From: Caldifarciminota bacterium
GTDB taxonomy: Bacteria; Hydrothermota; Hydrothermia; B15-G9; WFZT01
Direction: 5' to 3'
Length of the DNA: 9,176 nt
Assembly: GCA_026986235.1 (NCBI GenBank)
Contig: JALSOY010000197.1
Location: forward strand, 1 to 9,176
A model generated the notes under the pieces. The model searched no databases, was not told where the DNA came from, and saw only the letters and a list, made by a program, of their open reading frames with translations. A program made the translations under genes and the position numbers. Of the stretch, positions 1-5,913 are shown piece by piece; within the stretch, counting starts at the first letter, position 1, and every line of letters begins with the position of its first letter.

Positions 1-70
1 AAACGAGTAACGAGACGGCGAGTAAAACAATTATACTCTGCCACAACCTTCTAACGATTACCTCAAGCAT
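1..70 (-). CDS. N-terminal fragment of an ABC transporter permease (DppB/OppB type), cut by the window edge
   Basis: Reading leftward from an ATG at 70, 23 codons remain open to the window edge. They give a start typical of peptide/nickel-type ABC permeases: a short basic segment followed by a hydrophobic helix (VRRLWQSIIVLLAVSLLV). Members of the DppB/OppB family characteristically begin with M-L-x-x-I-x-R-R-L followed by a first membrane helix, and this matches well. An in-frame TAA seven codons upstream and no other start codon between make this ATG the only possible start. No strong ribosome binding site is visible, but a good promoter sits just upstream. Product and partners (a second permease, ATPases, substrate-binding protein) would lie outside the window. 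Family assignment rests on only 23 residues; another inner-membrane protein is possible. Confidence 0.5.
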   Translation of the reverse strand, partial: MLEVIVRRLWQSIIVLLAVSLLV

Positions 71-85
71 GATAAAACGCCCGCA

Positions 86-114
86 ATTTTATTCATCATA
101 AATAAAACAGTCAA
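86..114 (-). promoter_or_regulatory. Sigma-70-type promoter for the downstream permease gene
   Basis: On the minus strand a -35 box TTGACT (114-109) and a -10 box TAAAAT (91-86) each match consensus in five of six positions and are separated by exactly 17 bp. Transcription would start about 7 nt below the -10 box, leaving a leader of only about 8 nt before the ATG at 70. It begins 17 bp after the hisD stop codon, so the permease operon is likely expressed independently of the histidine operon. No terminator hairpin is visible between hisD and this promoter. Confidence 0.6.
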
Positions 115-130
115 GAATCCGCTAAGGTAT

Positions 131-1378
131 TTATTCATTTCTCACCTCCACTGATCTGCGATGGAAGTACAGAGATTCGATCTCCGCAATTTTCGCGGCA
201 GTTCCGGATATTCTATTAAATCCTGTGTCCTGAACTTCCAGTATGGTCTGAATTTTCATAAAGTCTTTAACATGGAGGCCGCCCGTATATCTTGCGCCAC
301 CGCCTGTGGGAAGCACATGATTTACCCCGGCAGAGTAATCTCCGAGTACTTCTGCCGAAAAGTATCCCACGAACAGGGTTCCAAAGTTTTCCAGCTTTTC
401 GATAACTCTTTCTGGAAACCTTATCTGGAGCTCGAGGTGTTCTGGGGCAATCTCGTTTGCCACCCTGATTGCTTCCTCAATTGAGTCAGCGAGGAGGAAA
501 ATCCCATTTTTTTCAATGGACTTTGAGGCTACTTCTCCAGGTTCATTTTTGAGGATTTTTCTGATGTGGTCGATAACTTTTTCAAGAAGGCTCCTGCTCG
601 TTGACACAATCATGGGTCTTGCATTGTAGTCGTGCTCTGCCTGCGCAAGGAGATCGTATGAAACGGTGCGGGGATCTGCTGAATCATCAGCAATTATCAG
701 GATCTCTGTGGGCCCTGCGACAAAGTCTATTCCCACAGTACCGAAGACCAGTTTTTTGGCAGCGTTTACATAGATGTTACCGGGACCGACGATCTTATCA
801 ACCCTGGGGATGGACTCTGTTCCATAGGCAAATGCTGCGATTGCCTGGGCTCCACCCACGGTGAAGACTTTATTGACTCCGATGAGGTCAGCTACATGAA
901 GAATGTACGGATTTACGATACCATCTTTCCCCGGAGGAGTTGCGACATATATCTCCTTTACACCTGCCACCTTTGCTGGAGTTCCGCACATTAGAAGTGT
1001 GGATACAAGAGGGTAAAATCCGCCAGGAACATATATACCCACCCTTTCGAGTGGCCTTATCCTCTGTCTTACTCTCACACCCGGAGTTACTTCAAGGACG
1101 AAGCCAGTAATGGAATTTTTCTGTGCCTCAGAGACTTTAAGAATACTGGAATAAGCATCAGAAATAGCCTGCACATCTTCGTCAATTACCCTGGAATTTT
1201 TCCTCTCAGCAACAAGGGAGTTGAGTTTTACACCGTCGAACTTTCTGGTCAGGTCAAATAAAGCCCTGTCGCCCTCATTTTTTACATAATCGATTATTTC
1301 CGATACTCTGCGGACCACATCTGCAGGTATGTCCTGAATTTCTACCAGGGAAAAATCACGGACATGTCTTATTTCCAT
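131..1378 (-). CDS. hisD: Histidinol dehydrogenase
   Basis: HisD is the zinc, NAD-dependent enzyme that oxidises L-histidinol through histidinal to L-histidine, the last two steps of histidine synthesis, in the cytoplasm. The 415-residue protein spans the family; most members are about 425-440 residues. Family signatures are in order: VPGG (117-120), GGAQAIAAFAYGTE (175-188), VGPGN (197-201), DFVAGPTEI (218-226), QAEHD (246-250), EIAPEHLEL (309-317), GDYSAGVNHVLPTGG (346-360) and a C-terminal FHRRSVEVR (405-413). Expected zinc ligands are Q246, H249, D347 and H406; the catalytic Glu-His pair is E313-H314. All are present, so it should be active. The ATG at 1378 lies 10 bp inside the preceding gene and has a GAGGAGGAG ribosome binding site just upstream, which indicates coupled translation. 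It is the last gene of the visible his operon. Confidence 0.97.
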   Translation of the reverse strand: MEIRHVRDFSLVEIQDIPADVVRRVSEIIDYVKNEGDRALFDLTRKFDGVKLNSLVAERKNSRVIDEDVQAISDAYSSILKVSEAQKNSITGFVLEVTPGVRVRQRIRPLERVGIYVPGGFYPLVSTLLMCGTPAKVAGVKEIYVATPPGKDGIVNPYILHVADLIGVNKVFTVGGAQAIAAFAYGTESIPRVDKIVGPGNIYVNAAKKLVFGTVGIDFVAGPTEILIIADDSADPRTVSYDLLAQAEHDYNARPMIVSTSRSLLEKVIDHIRKILKNEPGEVASKSIEKNGIFLLADSIEEAIRVANEIAPEHLELQIRFPERVIEKLENFGTLFVGYFSAEVLGDYSAGVNHVLPTGGGARYTGGLHVKDFMKIQTILEVQDTGFNRISGTAAKIAEIESLYFHRRSVEVRNE

Positions 1379-2607
1379 CTTCTCCTCCTCAACTCTCTGA
1401 GAACATCGTCAATGGTGACATTTTCTCTGGCAAGGAGTACGGTTAAAAAGTATAGTACATCTGCAGCCTCCCAGATTATCTCCTCTCTCGTCCTTGCCTC
1501 CACGACCTCTTTTGATTCTTCAAGGAGTTTTTCTCTTACCTTTTTATCGTCAAGGGTGGCAGTGTAGGATCCGGGACCTGGATTTCTTAATCTATCCTGG
1601 ACGATCTCGTAGAGTTCCTGCAGGCTGAATCTTTTATCTCCGAAGCAGGAGTAACTCCCAAGGTGACAGGCAACCCCCTTTTGCCTTACTGTGGCAAGGA
1701 TGGTGTCCCTGTCACAGTCTGCTCTCACCTTTATCAAATACTGATAGTTTCCTGATGTTTCACCTTTCATCCACAGTTTTTCTCTCGATCTGCTGTAATA
1801 CCACATTTTTCCGGTTTCAAACGCCCGTCTCAGTGATTCCCGGTTACTGTAGGCAAGAGTGAGAACCTGACCGGTGTGGTCCTGAGTTATGGTTGGAAGA
1901 AGTTCGGTCTTCCAGTTAAGAAGTTCAATAAACGCCTCTTTCAGATCGATTTTCCCGGTATAGACTGCCATACCAACCTGTGCATCAACACCTTTCAGTT
2001 TTTTCAGATCTTCAAGATCTTTAACACCACCGGCTACGGTGATTTTTGCATCTGTGGCTGACTTTAATTTCTCGATTTTCTCAAAGTTTAATCCTGAAAG
2101 TGAACCTTCCCGATCAATATCTGTAAAAAGGAACTCCGATGCATACTTTTCAAGTTTTTTAACAGTTTCGAAAACATTAAGACCAGTCCTTTCACGCCAG
2201 CCTTTGACGAAGATTTCTTCACCTTTCACATCGATGGCGACCATTGTTCTGTACCAGCCGATACTCCGGTTGAGGTCTTCGAGGAAACCGAAGTTTATTT
2301 TCCCATTTTCAAACACCTTCGAGCTAACAATGACCTTTCTGGCGCCATAAGAAACAAGTAGTCTGGCTTTTTCAACCGATCTTATGCCTCCCCCAACCCG
2401 GCAGTCTGCAAATCCGCATATTTCTTTTATGATTTTTATATTCTCTCCTCTCCCAAGGGCTGCGTCCAGATCCACAACGGCAATCTCGCCGTACCTGTCG
2501 AACTCTTTTGCCAGGGAGACAGGATCGTTTTTTTCTAAAACGAGTTCCCTGCCACCTTTAAGCTGTACGGCCCTGCCGTTCATCAGATCTATTGAAGGTA
2601 TGACCAT
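1369..2607 (-). CDS. hisA/hisIE: Fused HisA-HisI-HisE: ProFAR isomerase, PR-AMP cyclohydrolase and PR-ATP pyrophosphohydrolase
   Basis: One uninterrupted 412-codon frame joins three histidine enzymes. Residues 1-230 are a HisA (beta-alpha)8 barrel with D7 and D126 as the catalytic aspartates, GGGIR (72-76), TDIDREG (162-168) and the VAGGV and AVYTGKIDL phosphate-side motifs (191-195, 214-222). Residues about 232-325 are HisI, with YYSRSREKLWMKGETSGN (270-287), DCDRD (297-301) and zinc cysteines C298, C314 and C321. Residues about 328-410 are HisE, a MazG-like helical domain with EES (363-365) and EAADVLY (380-386). The chain therefore carries steps 2, 3 and 4 of the pathway. There is essentially no linker between HisA and HisI, and no ATG or GTG near that junction, so separate HisIE production looks unlikely. 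HisIE fusions are common; joining HisA to them is unusual as far as I know. The start overlaps hisF by 19 bp, with GGGAG 10 nt upstream. An odd feature is Glu at 167 where HisA usually has Asp. Confidence 0.95.
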   Translation of the reverse strand: MVIPSIDLMNGRAVQLKGGRELVLEKNDPVSLAKEFDRYGEIAVVDLDAALGRGENIKIIKEICGFADCRVGGGIRSVEKARLLVSYGARKVIVSSKVFENGKINFGFLEDLNRSIGWYRTMVAIDVKGEEIFVKGWRERTGLNVFETVKKLEKYASEFLFTDIDREGSLSGLNFEKIEKLKSATDAKITVAGGVKDLEDLKKLKGVDAQVGMAVYTGKIDLKEAFIELLNWKTELLPTITQDHTGQVLTLAYSNRESLRRAFETGKMWYYSRSREKLWMKGETSGNYQYLIKVRADCDRDTILATVRQKGVACHLGSYSCFGDKRFSLQELYEIVQDRLRNPGPGSYTATLDDKKVREKLLEESKEVVEARTREEIIWEAADVLYFLTVLLARENVTIDDVLRELRRRRWK

Positions 2608-3356
2608 CTGACATTAACTCCCTTTTCTTTTAAGAAAGACTTGATTTCTTCTATGGTAAACTTCCCGAAGTGCACCATGGAGGCCACAAGGGCAGCGTCT
2701 GCGTGTCCCTTTTCAAAAACCTCGTATATCTGCTGGAGGGTGCCAGCGCCTCCAGATGCTATGACCGGAATACCCACAGATTCTGAAACAGCTTTTGTGA
2801 GTTCTATGTCGTATCCAGCCTCAGTACCGTCTGAGTCTATGGAGTTTAGGAGGATTTCCCCTGCTCCCAGTCTTTCTCCTTCAACTGCCCACTTTACGGC
2901 ATCCTTGCCGGTGTCGTATCTCCCACCATGGGAAAAGGCGTGCCATTTACTGCCCACCCTTCTGGCGTCAATGGAAAGAACTACGGACTGTGAACCAAAG
3001 ATCTCGCTTGCCTCTCGAATAAGGTCTGGATTCCTCAGGGCAGCTGTACAGATGGATACCTTATCAGCTCCGGCGAGCAATACCTCCCTTATGTCCTCAA
3101 TGGAATTTATCCCACCTCCGACGGAAAATGGAATGAATACGCTTTTCGAAACTTCCCTGACGAGGTCAACCATGGTTCTGCGGGACTCGTACGACGCCAT
3201 GATGTCTAAAAAACAGAGTTCGTCCGCTCCTTCGCTATTGTATTTTCTTGCAAGTTCAACGGGATCACCCACTTCCCTTATATCCTGAAATTTTACTCCT
3301 TTAACAACTTTACCGGCTTTTACATCGAGGCAGGGGATGATCCTTTTTGCGAGCAT
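2589..3356 (-). CDS. hisF: Imidazole glycerol phosphate synthase, cyclase subunit
   Basis: HisF uses ammonia delivered by the glutaminase HisH to convert PRFAR into imidazole glycerol phosphate and AICAR (step 5 of histidine synthesis). The 255-residue (beta-alpha)8 barrel has the usual family length and start (MLAKRIIPCLDVK). Visible key residues are the catalytic D11 and D130, R5, E46, K99 and E167 of the ammonia gate and tunnel, D51 in FLDI, phosphate-binding GGG (80-82), NSIDSDGT (171-178) and ASGGAG (200-205). HisH is not in the window. This is the first gene of the his operon: 293 bp separate it from the fumarase gene. No Shine-Dalgarno sequence precedes the ATG; instead a TATAAT ends 6 nt before it, so the message is probably leaderless. 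The stop codon lies 19 bp inside the next gene. Confidence 0.97.
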   Translation of the reverse strand: MLAKRIIPCLDVKAGKVVKGVKFQDIREVGDPVELARKYNSEGADELCFLDIMASYESRRTMVDLVREVSKSVFIPFSVGGGINSIEDIREVLLAGADKVSICTAALRNPDLIREASEIFGSQSVVLSIDARRVGSKWHAFSHGGRYDTGKDAVKWAVEGERLGAGEILLNSIDSDGTEAGYDIELTKAVSESVGIPVIASGGAGTLQQIYEVFEKGHADAALVASMVHFGKFTIEEIKSFLKEKGVNVRWSYLQ

Positions 3357-3357
3357 T

Positions 3358-3369
3358 GTATAATTATAC
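3358..3369 (-). promoter_or_regulatory. Probable hisF promoter -10 element giving a leaderless transcript
   Basis: The 12-bp perfect palindrome GTATAATTATAC contains a consensus TATAAT on the minus strand (3368-3363). Six bases (TATACA) separate it from the hisF ATG, so RNA would start at or within a base of the start codon. This fits the lack of a ribosome binding site. The -35 region at 17 bp spacing (TGGTAG) is a poor match, but an A/T-rich stretch (TTAAAAATT, around 3394-3402) lies where an UP element could help. Because the palindrome is symmetric, a plus-strand TATAAT also exists, with no -35 box that I can see. Functional assignment is an inference from position. Confidence 0.5.
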
Positions 3370-3423
3370 GGTAAAAGTGACTGAACTACCAGAGAATTTT
3401 TAAGCGGTAATCATCCCCCTTAG

Positions 3424-3567
3424 TCCCCCTTCTTGCGAAGGGGGATCCTGGTTTCCAGAGTCCCCTCAAGAGAAGGGGGATCAGGGTTTCCCAAATCCTC
3501 CTGGTGAAGGGGAATCATCTTCTCACTCAATCCCCCTTGGCGAAGGGGGATCTTCGTCTCCAAAAGA
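3424..3567. repeat. Tandem array of about four 35-37 bp palindrome-containing units
   Basis: Four consecutive units start at 3424, 3461, 3496 and 3531, with lengths of 37, 35, 35 and 37 bp. Each starts with a T-C-run (TCCCCCTT or similar), passes a 4-5 base loop, returns as GAAGGGGGATC, and ends in a less conserved tail resembling GTTTCCAAA. The cores of units 1 (9-bp stem, 3424-3445) and 4 (8-bp stem, 3531-3550) are perfect inverted repeats; units 2 and 3 carry substitutions. A partial copy (TCCCCCTTAG, 3414-3423) precedes the array and a decayed one (CCCCTTTGAAG, from 3568) follows. The array occupies most of the fumarase-hisF gap and encodes no convincing protein. It resembles dispersed REP-like palindromic elements found between genes in many bacteria. 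There is no T-run after any stem, so these are not classical terminators. Confidence 0.8.
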
Positions 3568-3607
3568 CCCCTTTGAAGAAAGTTTATACAGGTGGACTAA
3601 TTGGTAA

Positions 3608-3643
3608 CCCTCTATGCCCCTTCAAAAGAAGGGGCATAGGGGG
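3608..3643 (-). repeat. Hairpin just downstream of the fumarase beta gene, possible 3' end structure
   Basis: CTATGCCCCTTC (3612-3623) and GAAGGGGCATAG (3628-3639) form a perfect 12-bp stem around an AAAA/TTTT loop. After one mismatch, three further C/G pairs extend it (3608-3610 with 3641-3643). It starts 7 bp after the fumarase beta stop codon in the direction of transcription. No T-run follows on the minus strand, so intrinsic termination is doubtful; protection of the mRNA 3' end or a diverged member of the neighbouring palindromic repeat family is as likely. Confidence 0.55.
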
Positions 3644-3649
3644 AAAGGA

Positions 3650-4213
3650 CTATCCGACTTTCCTGTATTTCATTTTCCCTTCGAGGAATAGATCTCCACC
3701 GTACATATCGTTTGCGACAATCACGGGGAAATCTTCGACATAGAGTTTTCTAATAGCTTCAGGTCCGAGATCCTCGTACGCTATAATCTCAACAGACTTT
3801 ATTCTTCTTGCGAGGAGTGCTCCAGCACCTCCGACTGCCTCAAAATATACGGCTTTGTACTTTTTCATGGCTTCCTTGACGGCTTCACCACGCTGACCTT
3901 TCCCTATCATCCCTTTCAGTCCAAGTTTGAGGAGTTGTGGGGTGTAAGGATCCATTCTATAAGAAGTTGTAGGTCCTGCCGATCCAATTACATATCCCGG
4001 TTTGGCAGGTGCAGGCCCAACATAGTACATTATTTGCCCCTTAATATCGAAGGGTAAGGGTTCATTTTTCTCGATAAGTTCAACCAGTCTTTTGTGAGCG
4101 GCATCTCTTGCCGTGTAAATGTAACCTGTGATCAAGACCTTGTCACCTATCCTGAGTTGAGCCACATCCTCATCGGTCAATGGTGGTGTTATCCTCTTAT
4201 ATTCGTCACTCAT
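3650..4213 (-). CDS. Class I fumarate hydratase, beta subunit
   Basis: This is the C-terminal-type (beta) subunit of a two-chain iron-sulfur hydro-lyase that interconverts fumarate and L-malate. The 187 residues match the usual length of the separate beta chain. Recognisable motifs are RIGDKVLITGYIYTARDAAH (21-40), the VGPAPAKPGYVIGSAGPTTS block (65-84), YRMDPYTP (85-92), MIGKG (102-106) and EDFPVIVANDMYGGDLF (160-176). The alpha-subunit gene lies 11 bp upstream, and an AGGAGG sequence is 6 nt from the ATG. The same fold serves L(+)-tartrate dehydratase (TtdB), which motifs alone do not exclude, but fumarase is the more common role in anaerobes. It is the last gene before the repeat-filled gap. 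Confidence 0.93.
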   Translation of the reverse strand: MSDEYKRITPPLTDEDVAQLRIGDKVLITGYIYTARDAAHKRLVELIEKNEPLPFDIKGQIMYYVGPAPAKPGYVIGSAGPTTSYRMDPYTPQLLKLGLKGMIGKGQRGEAVKEAMKKYKAVYFEAVGGAGALLARRIKSVEIIAYEDLGPEAIRKLYVEDFPVIVANDMYGGDLFLEGKMKYRKVG

Positions 4214-4224
4214 TTTAAAACCTC

Positions 4225-5067
4225 CTATAAAACAGCCACTTTATGTCTATTGGCATGACACTGTATATTGACGGCTACGGGAAGGGAGGCAATGTGGCAG
4301 GGATAATATTCGATATGAACATCAAGGGCTGTAACAGTTCCACCAAGGCCCATGGGGCCAATGCCAAGTTTGTTCACCTCTTCAAGAATTTCGAGCTCAA
4401 GTTCAGCATAGAAAGGATCAGGATGTCTTTCTCCCACTTTCCTGAAAAGTGATTTTTTTGCAAGGATTGCTGACATTTCAAAATTTCCGCCGATACCCAC
4501 GCCCACGATAATGGGTGGGCACGGATTACCACCTGCCTGATCCACAACATCAACGACGAACTTTTTAATTCCCTCCCTGCCGGCTGCCGGAGGGAAAAGT
4601 TTTGCCATGCTCATATTTTCGCTTCCACCACCCTTTGGAGCAAACATGATTTTTAGCCTGTCACCGGGAACAATATCAAAATGAATTACAGGTGGTGTAT
4701 TATCACCAGTATTGACCCTTCTCAGGGGGTCTTTAACCATCGATTTCCTCAGGTAACCTTCGACATATCCTCTCCTTACTCCCTCAATCAATGCGTCTTT
4801 CAGGTGGCCACCCTTGACCACGACTTCTTCACCGACTTCGACAAACATCACAGCGGTACCGGTATCCTGACATATAGGGATCATCTCGTTTTTGGCAATC
4901 CTGTCGTTTTCAATAATCTGTTTTAATACTTCTTTGCCCACAGGAGATTTTTCCGTCTGGAGGGCCTGTTCAAGCGCCCTGTACATTTCCTCATCGAGTA
5001 CAGAATTTGACTCAATGGCAAGGTTTTTGACAGTTTCTACAATTTGATCATATTCAATTTCTCTCAT
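4225..5067 (-). CDS. Class I fumarate hydratase, alpha subunit (4Fe-4S)
   Basis: The alpha subunit carries the oxygen-sensitive [4Fe-4S] cluster that activates the substrate. Its 280 residues are typical for the split form. Three cluster cysteines are in their family motifs: C66 in PICQDTG, C183 in NPCPP and C270 in QCHANR. Other conserved stretches are NTGDNTPP (119-126), APKGGGSENMS (143-153), GVGIGGNFE (189-197) and GIGPMGLGG (235-243). The start overlaps the ymdB stop as ATGA, and AAGGAGGT sits inside the last ymdB codons, so translation is likely coupled. The pair works in the citric acid cycle, possibly in a reductive or fermentative branch. L(+)-tartrate dehydratase (TtdA) is the alternative. 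The oxygen-labile class supports an anaerobic lifestyle. Confidence 0.94.
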   Translation of the reverse strand: MREIEYDQIVETVKNLAIESNSVLDEEMYRALEQALQTEKSPVGKEVLKQIIENDRIAKNEMIPICQDTGTAVMFVEVGEEVVVKGGHLKDALIEGVRRGYVEGYLRKSMVKDPLRRVNTGDNTPPVIHFDIVPGDRLKIMFAPKGGGSENMSMAKLFPPAAGREGIKKFVVDVVDQAGGNPCPPIIVGVGIGGNFEMSAILAKKSLFRKVGERHPDPFYAELELEILEEVNKLGIGPMGLGGTVTALDVHIEYYPCHIASLPVAVNIQCHANRHKVAVL

Positions 5068-5840
5068 TTCAAATACCTCCTTATACGCTCAATTTTTAAT
5101 GCTTTACCCGTTAAACTGTCAATCTCAACAAAAACCCCTTCAATGCCCACTTCTTCGTTTGAGGGTTCGTATTTAACGGGTAATTGAGTGATGAACCTTT
5201 GAATTGCAAGATCTTTTTTAATTCCAATGACACCCCGAAGTCCGCCAGTCATTCCGAGATCTGTTATATAACCTGTTCCACCGGGAAGGATTTTTTCATC
5301 TGCGGTTTGAACATGAGTATGGGTTCCAACGACGAGGGAGGCTCTACCGTCCACATAATAGGCAAATGCCTGTTTTTCTGCGGTTGTTTCAGCGTGGAAG
5401 TCAACTATAACGATTTTGTTTTTGTTTTTTTCAATAATTTCGTCGAATTTTCTAAAGGGGCAGTCTATATTCATGACGAAGAGTCGTCCCATGAGATTAA
5501 TGACGGTTATGGTCAATCCCGTCTCTGTGGTATATTCGATAAATCCATTTCCGGGGGCGCCTGGTGGGTAGTTGGCCGGTCTAAGCAGGGCAGGGTAGTC
5601 GTTTATGTACTTAAATATTTCCTTTTTGTCCCAGATGTGGTTTCCCCCTGTCATAACATGTACGCCGTATCGGAGGATTTCGTCGAGTACTTTTTTAGTG
5701 ACACCGGCGCCGCCTGCGGCATTTTCGACATTAGCGAGGACGACATCGACATTATATTCGTTTTTTAAACCCGGGAGAAGTTCACGGAGTGCTTTCCTTC
5801 CGGGTTTTCCAACCACATCACCGATGAAGAGTAGTCTCAT
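5064..5840 (-). CDS. ymdB: YmdB-family calcineurin-like phosphodiesterase
   Basis: A cytoplasmic dinuclear-metal phosphodiesterase of the YmdB family (258 residues). Metal-site residues appear in order: D8 in GDVVG, E39-N40 in NVENAAGG, N67-H68 in GGNHIWD, H149 in DFHAE, and H174 and H176 in GTHTHVQTAD. In Bacillus subtilis YmdB hydrolyses 2',3'-cyclic AMP in vitro, affects biofilm and motility gene expression and has been linked to RNase Y; that role here is inferred. I place the start at the ATG at 5840, because the protein then begins MRLLFIGD as in the family and has an AAGGA site 8 nt upstream. The frame stays open for another 19 codons to an ATG at 5897, but those codons fall inside the hairpin that follows rny and look non-coding. 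It follows rny and overlaps the fumarase alpha start by 4 bp. Confidence 0.93.
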   Translation of the reverse strand: MRLLFIGDVVGKPGRKALRELLPGLKNEYNVDVVLANVENAAGGAGVTKKVLDEILRYGVHVMTGGNHIWDKKEIFKYINDYPALLRPANYPPGAPGNGFIEYTTETGLTITVINLMGRLFVMNIDCPFRKFDEIIEKNKNKIVIVDFHAETTAEKQAFAYYVDGRASLVVGTHTHVQTADEKILPGGTGYITDLGMTGGLRGVIGIKKDLAIQRFITQLPVKYEPSNEEVGIEGVFVEIDSLTGKALKIERIRRYLK

Positions 5841-5848
5841 TAAAGTTT

Positions 5849-5853
5849 TCCTT
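5849..5853 (-). promoter_or_regulatory. Ribosome binding site that fixes the ymdB start
   Basis: AAGGA lies 8 nt upstream of the ATG at 5840 and just below the long hairpin. The longer frame's ATG at 5897 lies within the hairpin stem, where initiation would be hindered, so this site supports the shorter protein. Confidence 0.7.
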
Positions 5854-5860
5854 TTTGGAA

Positions 5861-5904
5861 GTGAGGGGTGGCGAAGGCGCAAATGCGCCTTCGCCACCCC
5901 TCAC
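5861..5904 (-). repeat. Perfect 20-bp inverted repeat (hairpin) between rny and ymdB
   Basis: Arms at 5861-5880 and 5885-5904 are exact reverse complements (GTGAGGGGTGGCG... paired with ...CGCCACCCCTCAC), with a four-base AAAT/ATTT loop. The stem is GC-rich and so very stable in RNA. On the transcribed strand it begins 9 nt after the rny stop and ends 20 nt before the ymdB ATG. The bases after it (TTCCAAAAAGG) contain no T-run, so it is not a standard intrinsic terminator. It may be a dispersed palindromic element, a processing or stabilising structure that sets different levels of rny and ymdB mRNA, or a barrier to ribosomes leaving rny. Which of these applies cannot be decided from one copy. 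Confidence 0.9.
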
Positions 5905-5913
5905 AGTTTATAT

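Noticed and set aside
2641..3288. 215-codon open frame on the plus strand
   Set aside because: It lies entirely opposite hisF, has a low-complexity Ser/Pro-rich composition and no ribosome binding site or family motif. It is a shadow of hisF.
3424..3567. Possible CRISPR array
   Set aside because: Units are contiguous with variable tails of only about 13-15 bp, far too short for spacers. The repeats differ from one another, and no cas genes are present.
3357..3649. Intrinsic terminators or a riboswitch upstream of hisF
   Set aside because: None of the stems is followed by a T-run on the transcribed strand. The likely hisF promoter lies downstream of all of them, so they would not be in the hisF leader.
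3504..3743. 79-codon plus-strand frame through the repeat gap
   Set aside because: It is built from the G/C-run repeats and the antisense of the fumarase beta end, with no start signal and no protein-like composition.
5184..5768. 194-codon open frame on the plus strand
   Set aside because: It lies opposite ymdB, whose metal-binding motifs are all intact. The plus-strand product has no recognisable domain.
5841..5897. N-terminal extension of ymdB to the ATG at 5897
   Set aside because: Those codons are the arm of a perfect inverted repeat, the resulting residues are foreign to the YmdB family, and the ATG at 5840 has its own ribosome binding site.
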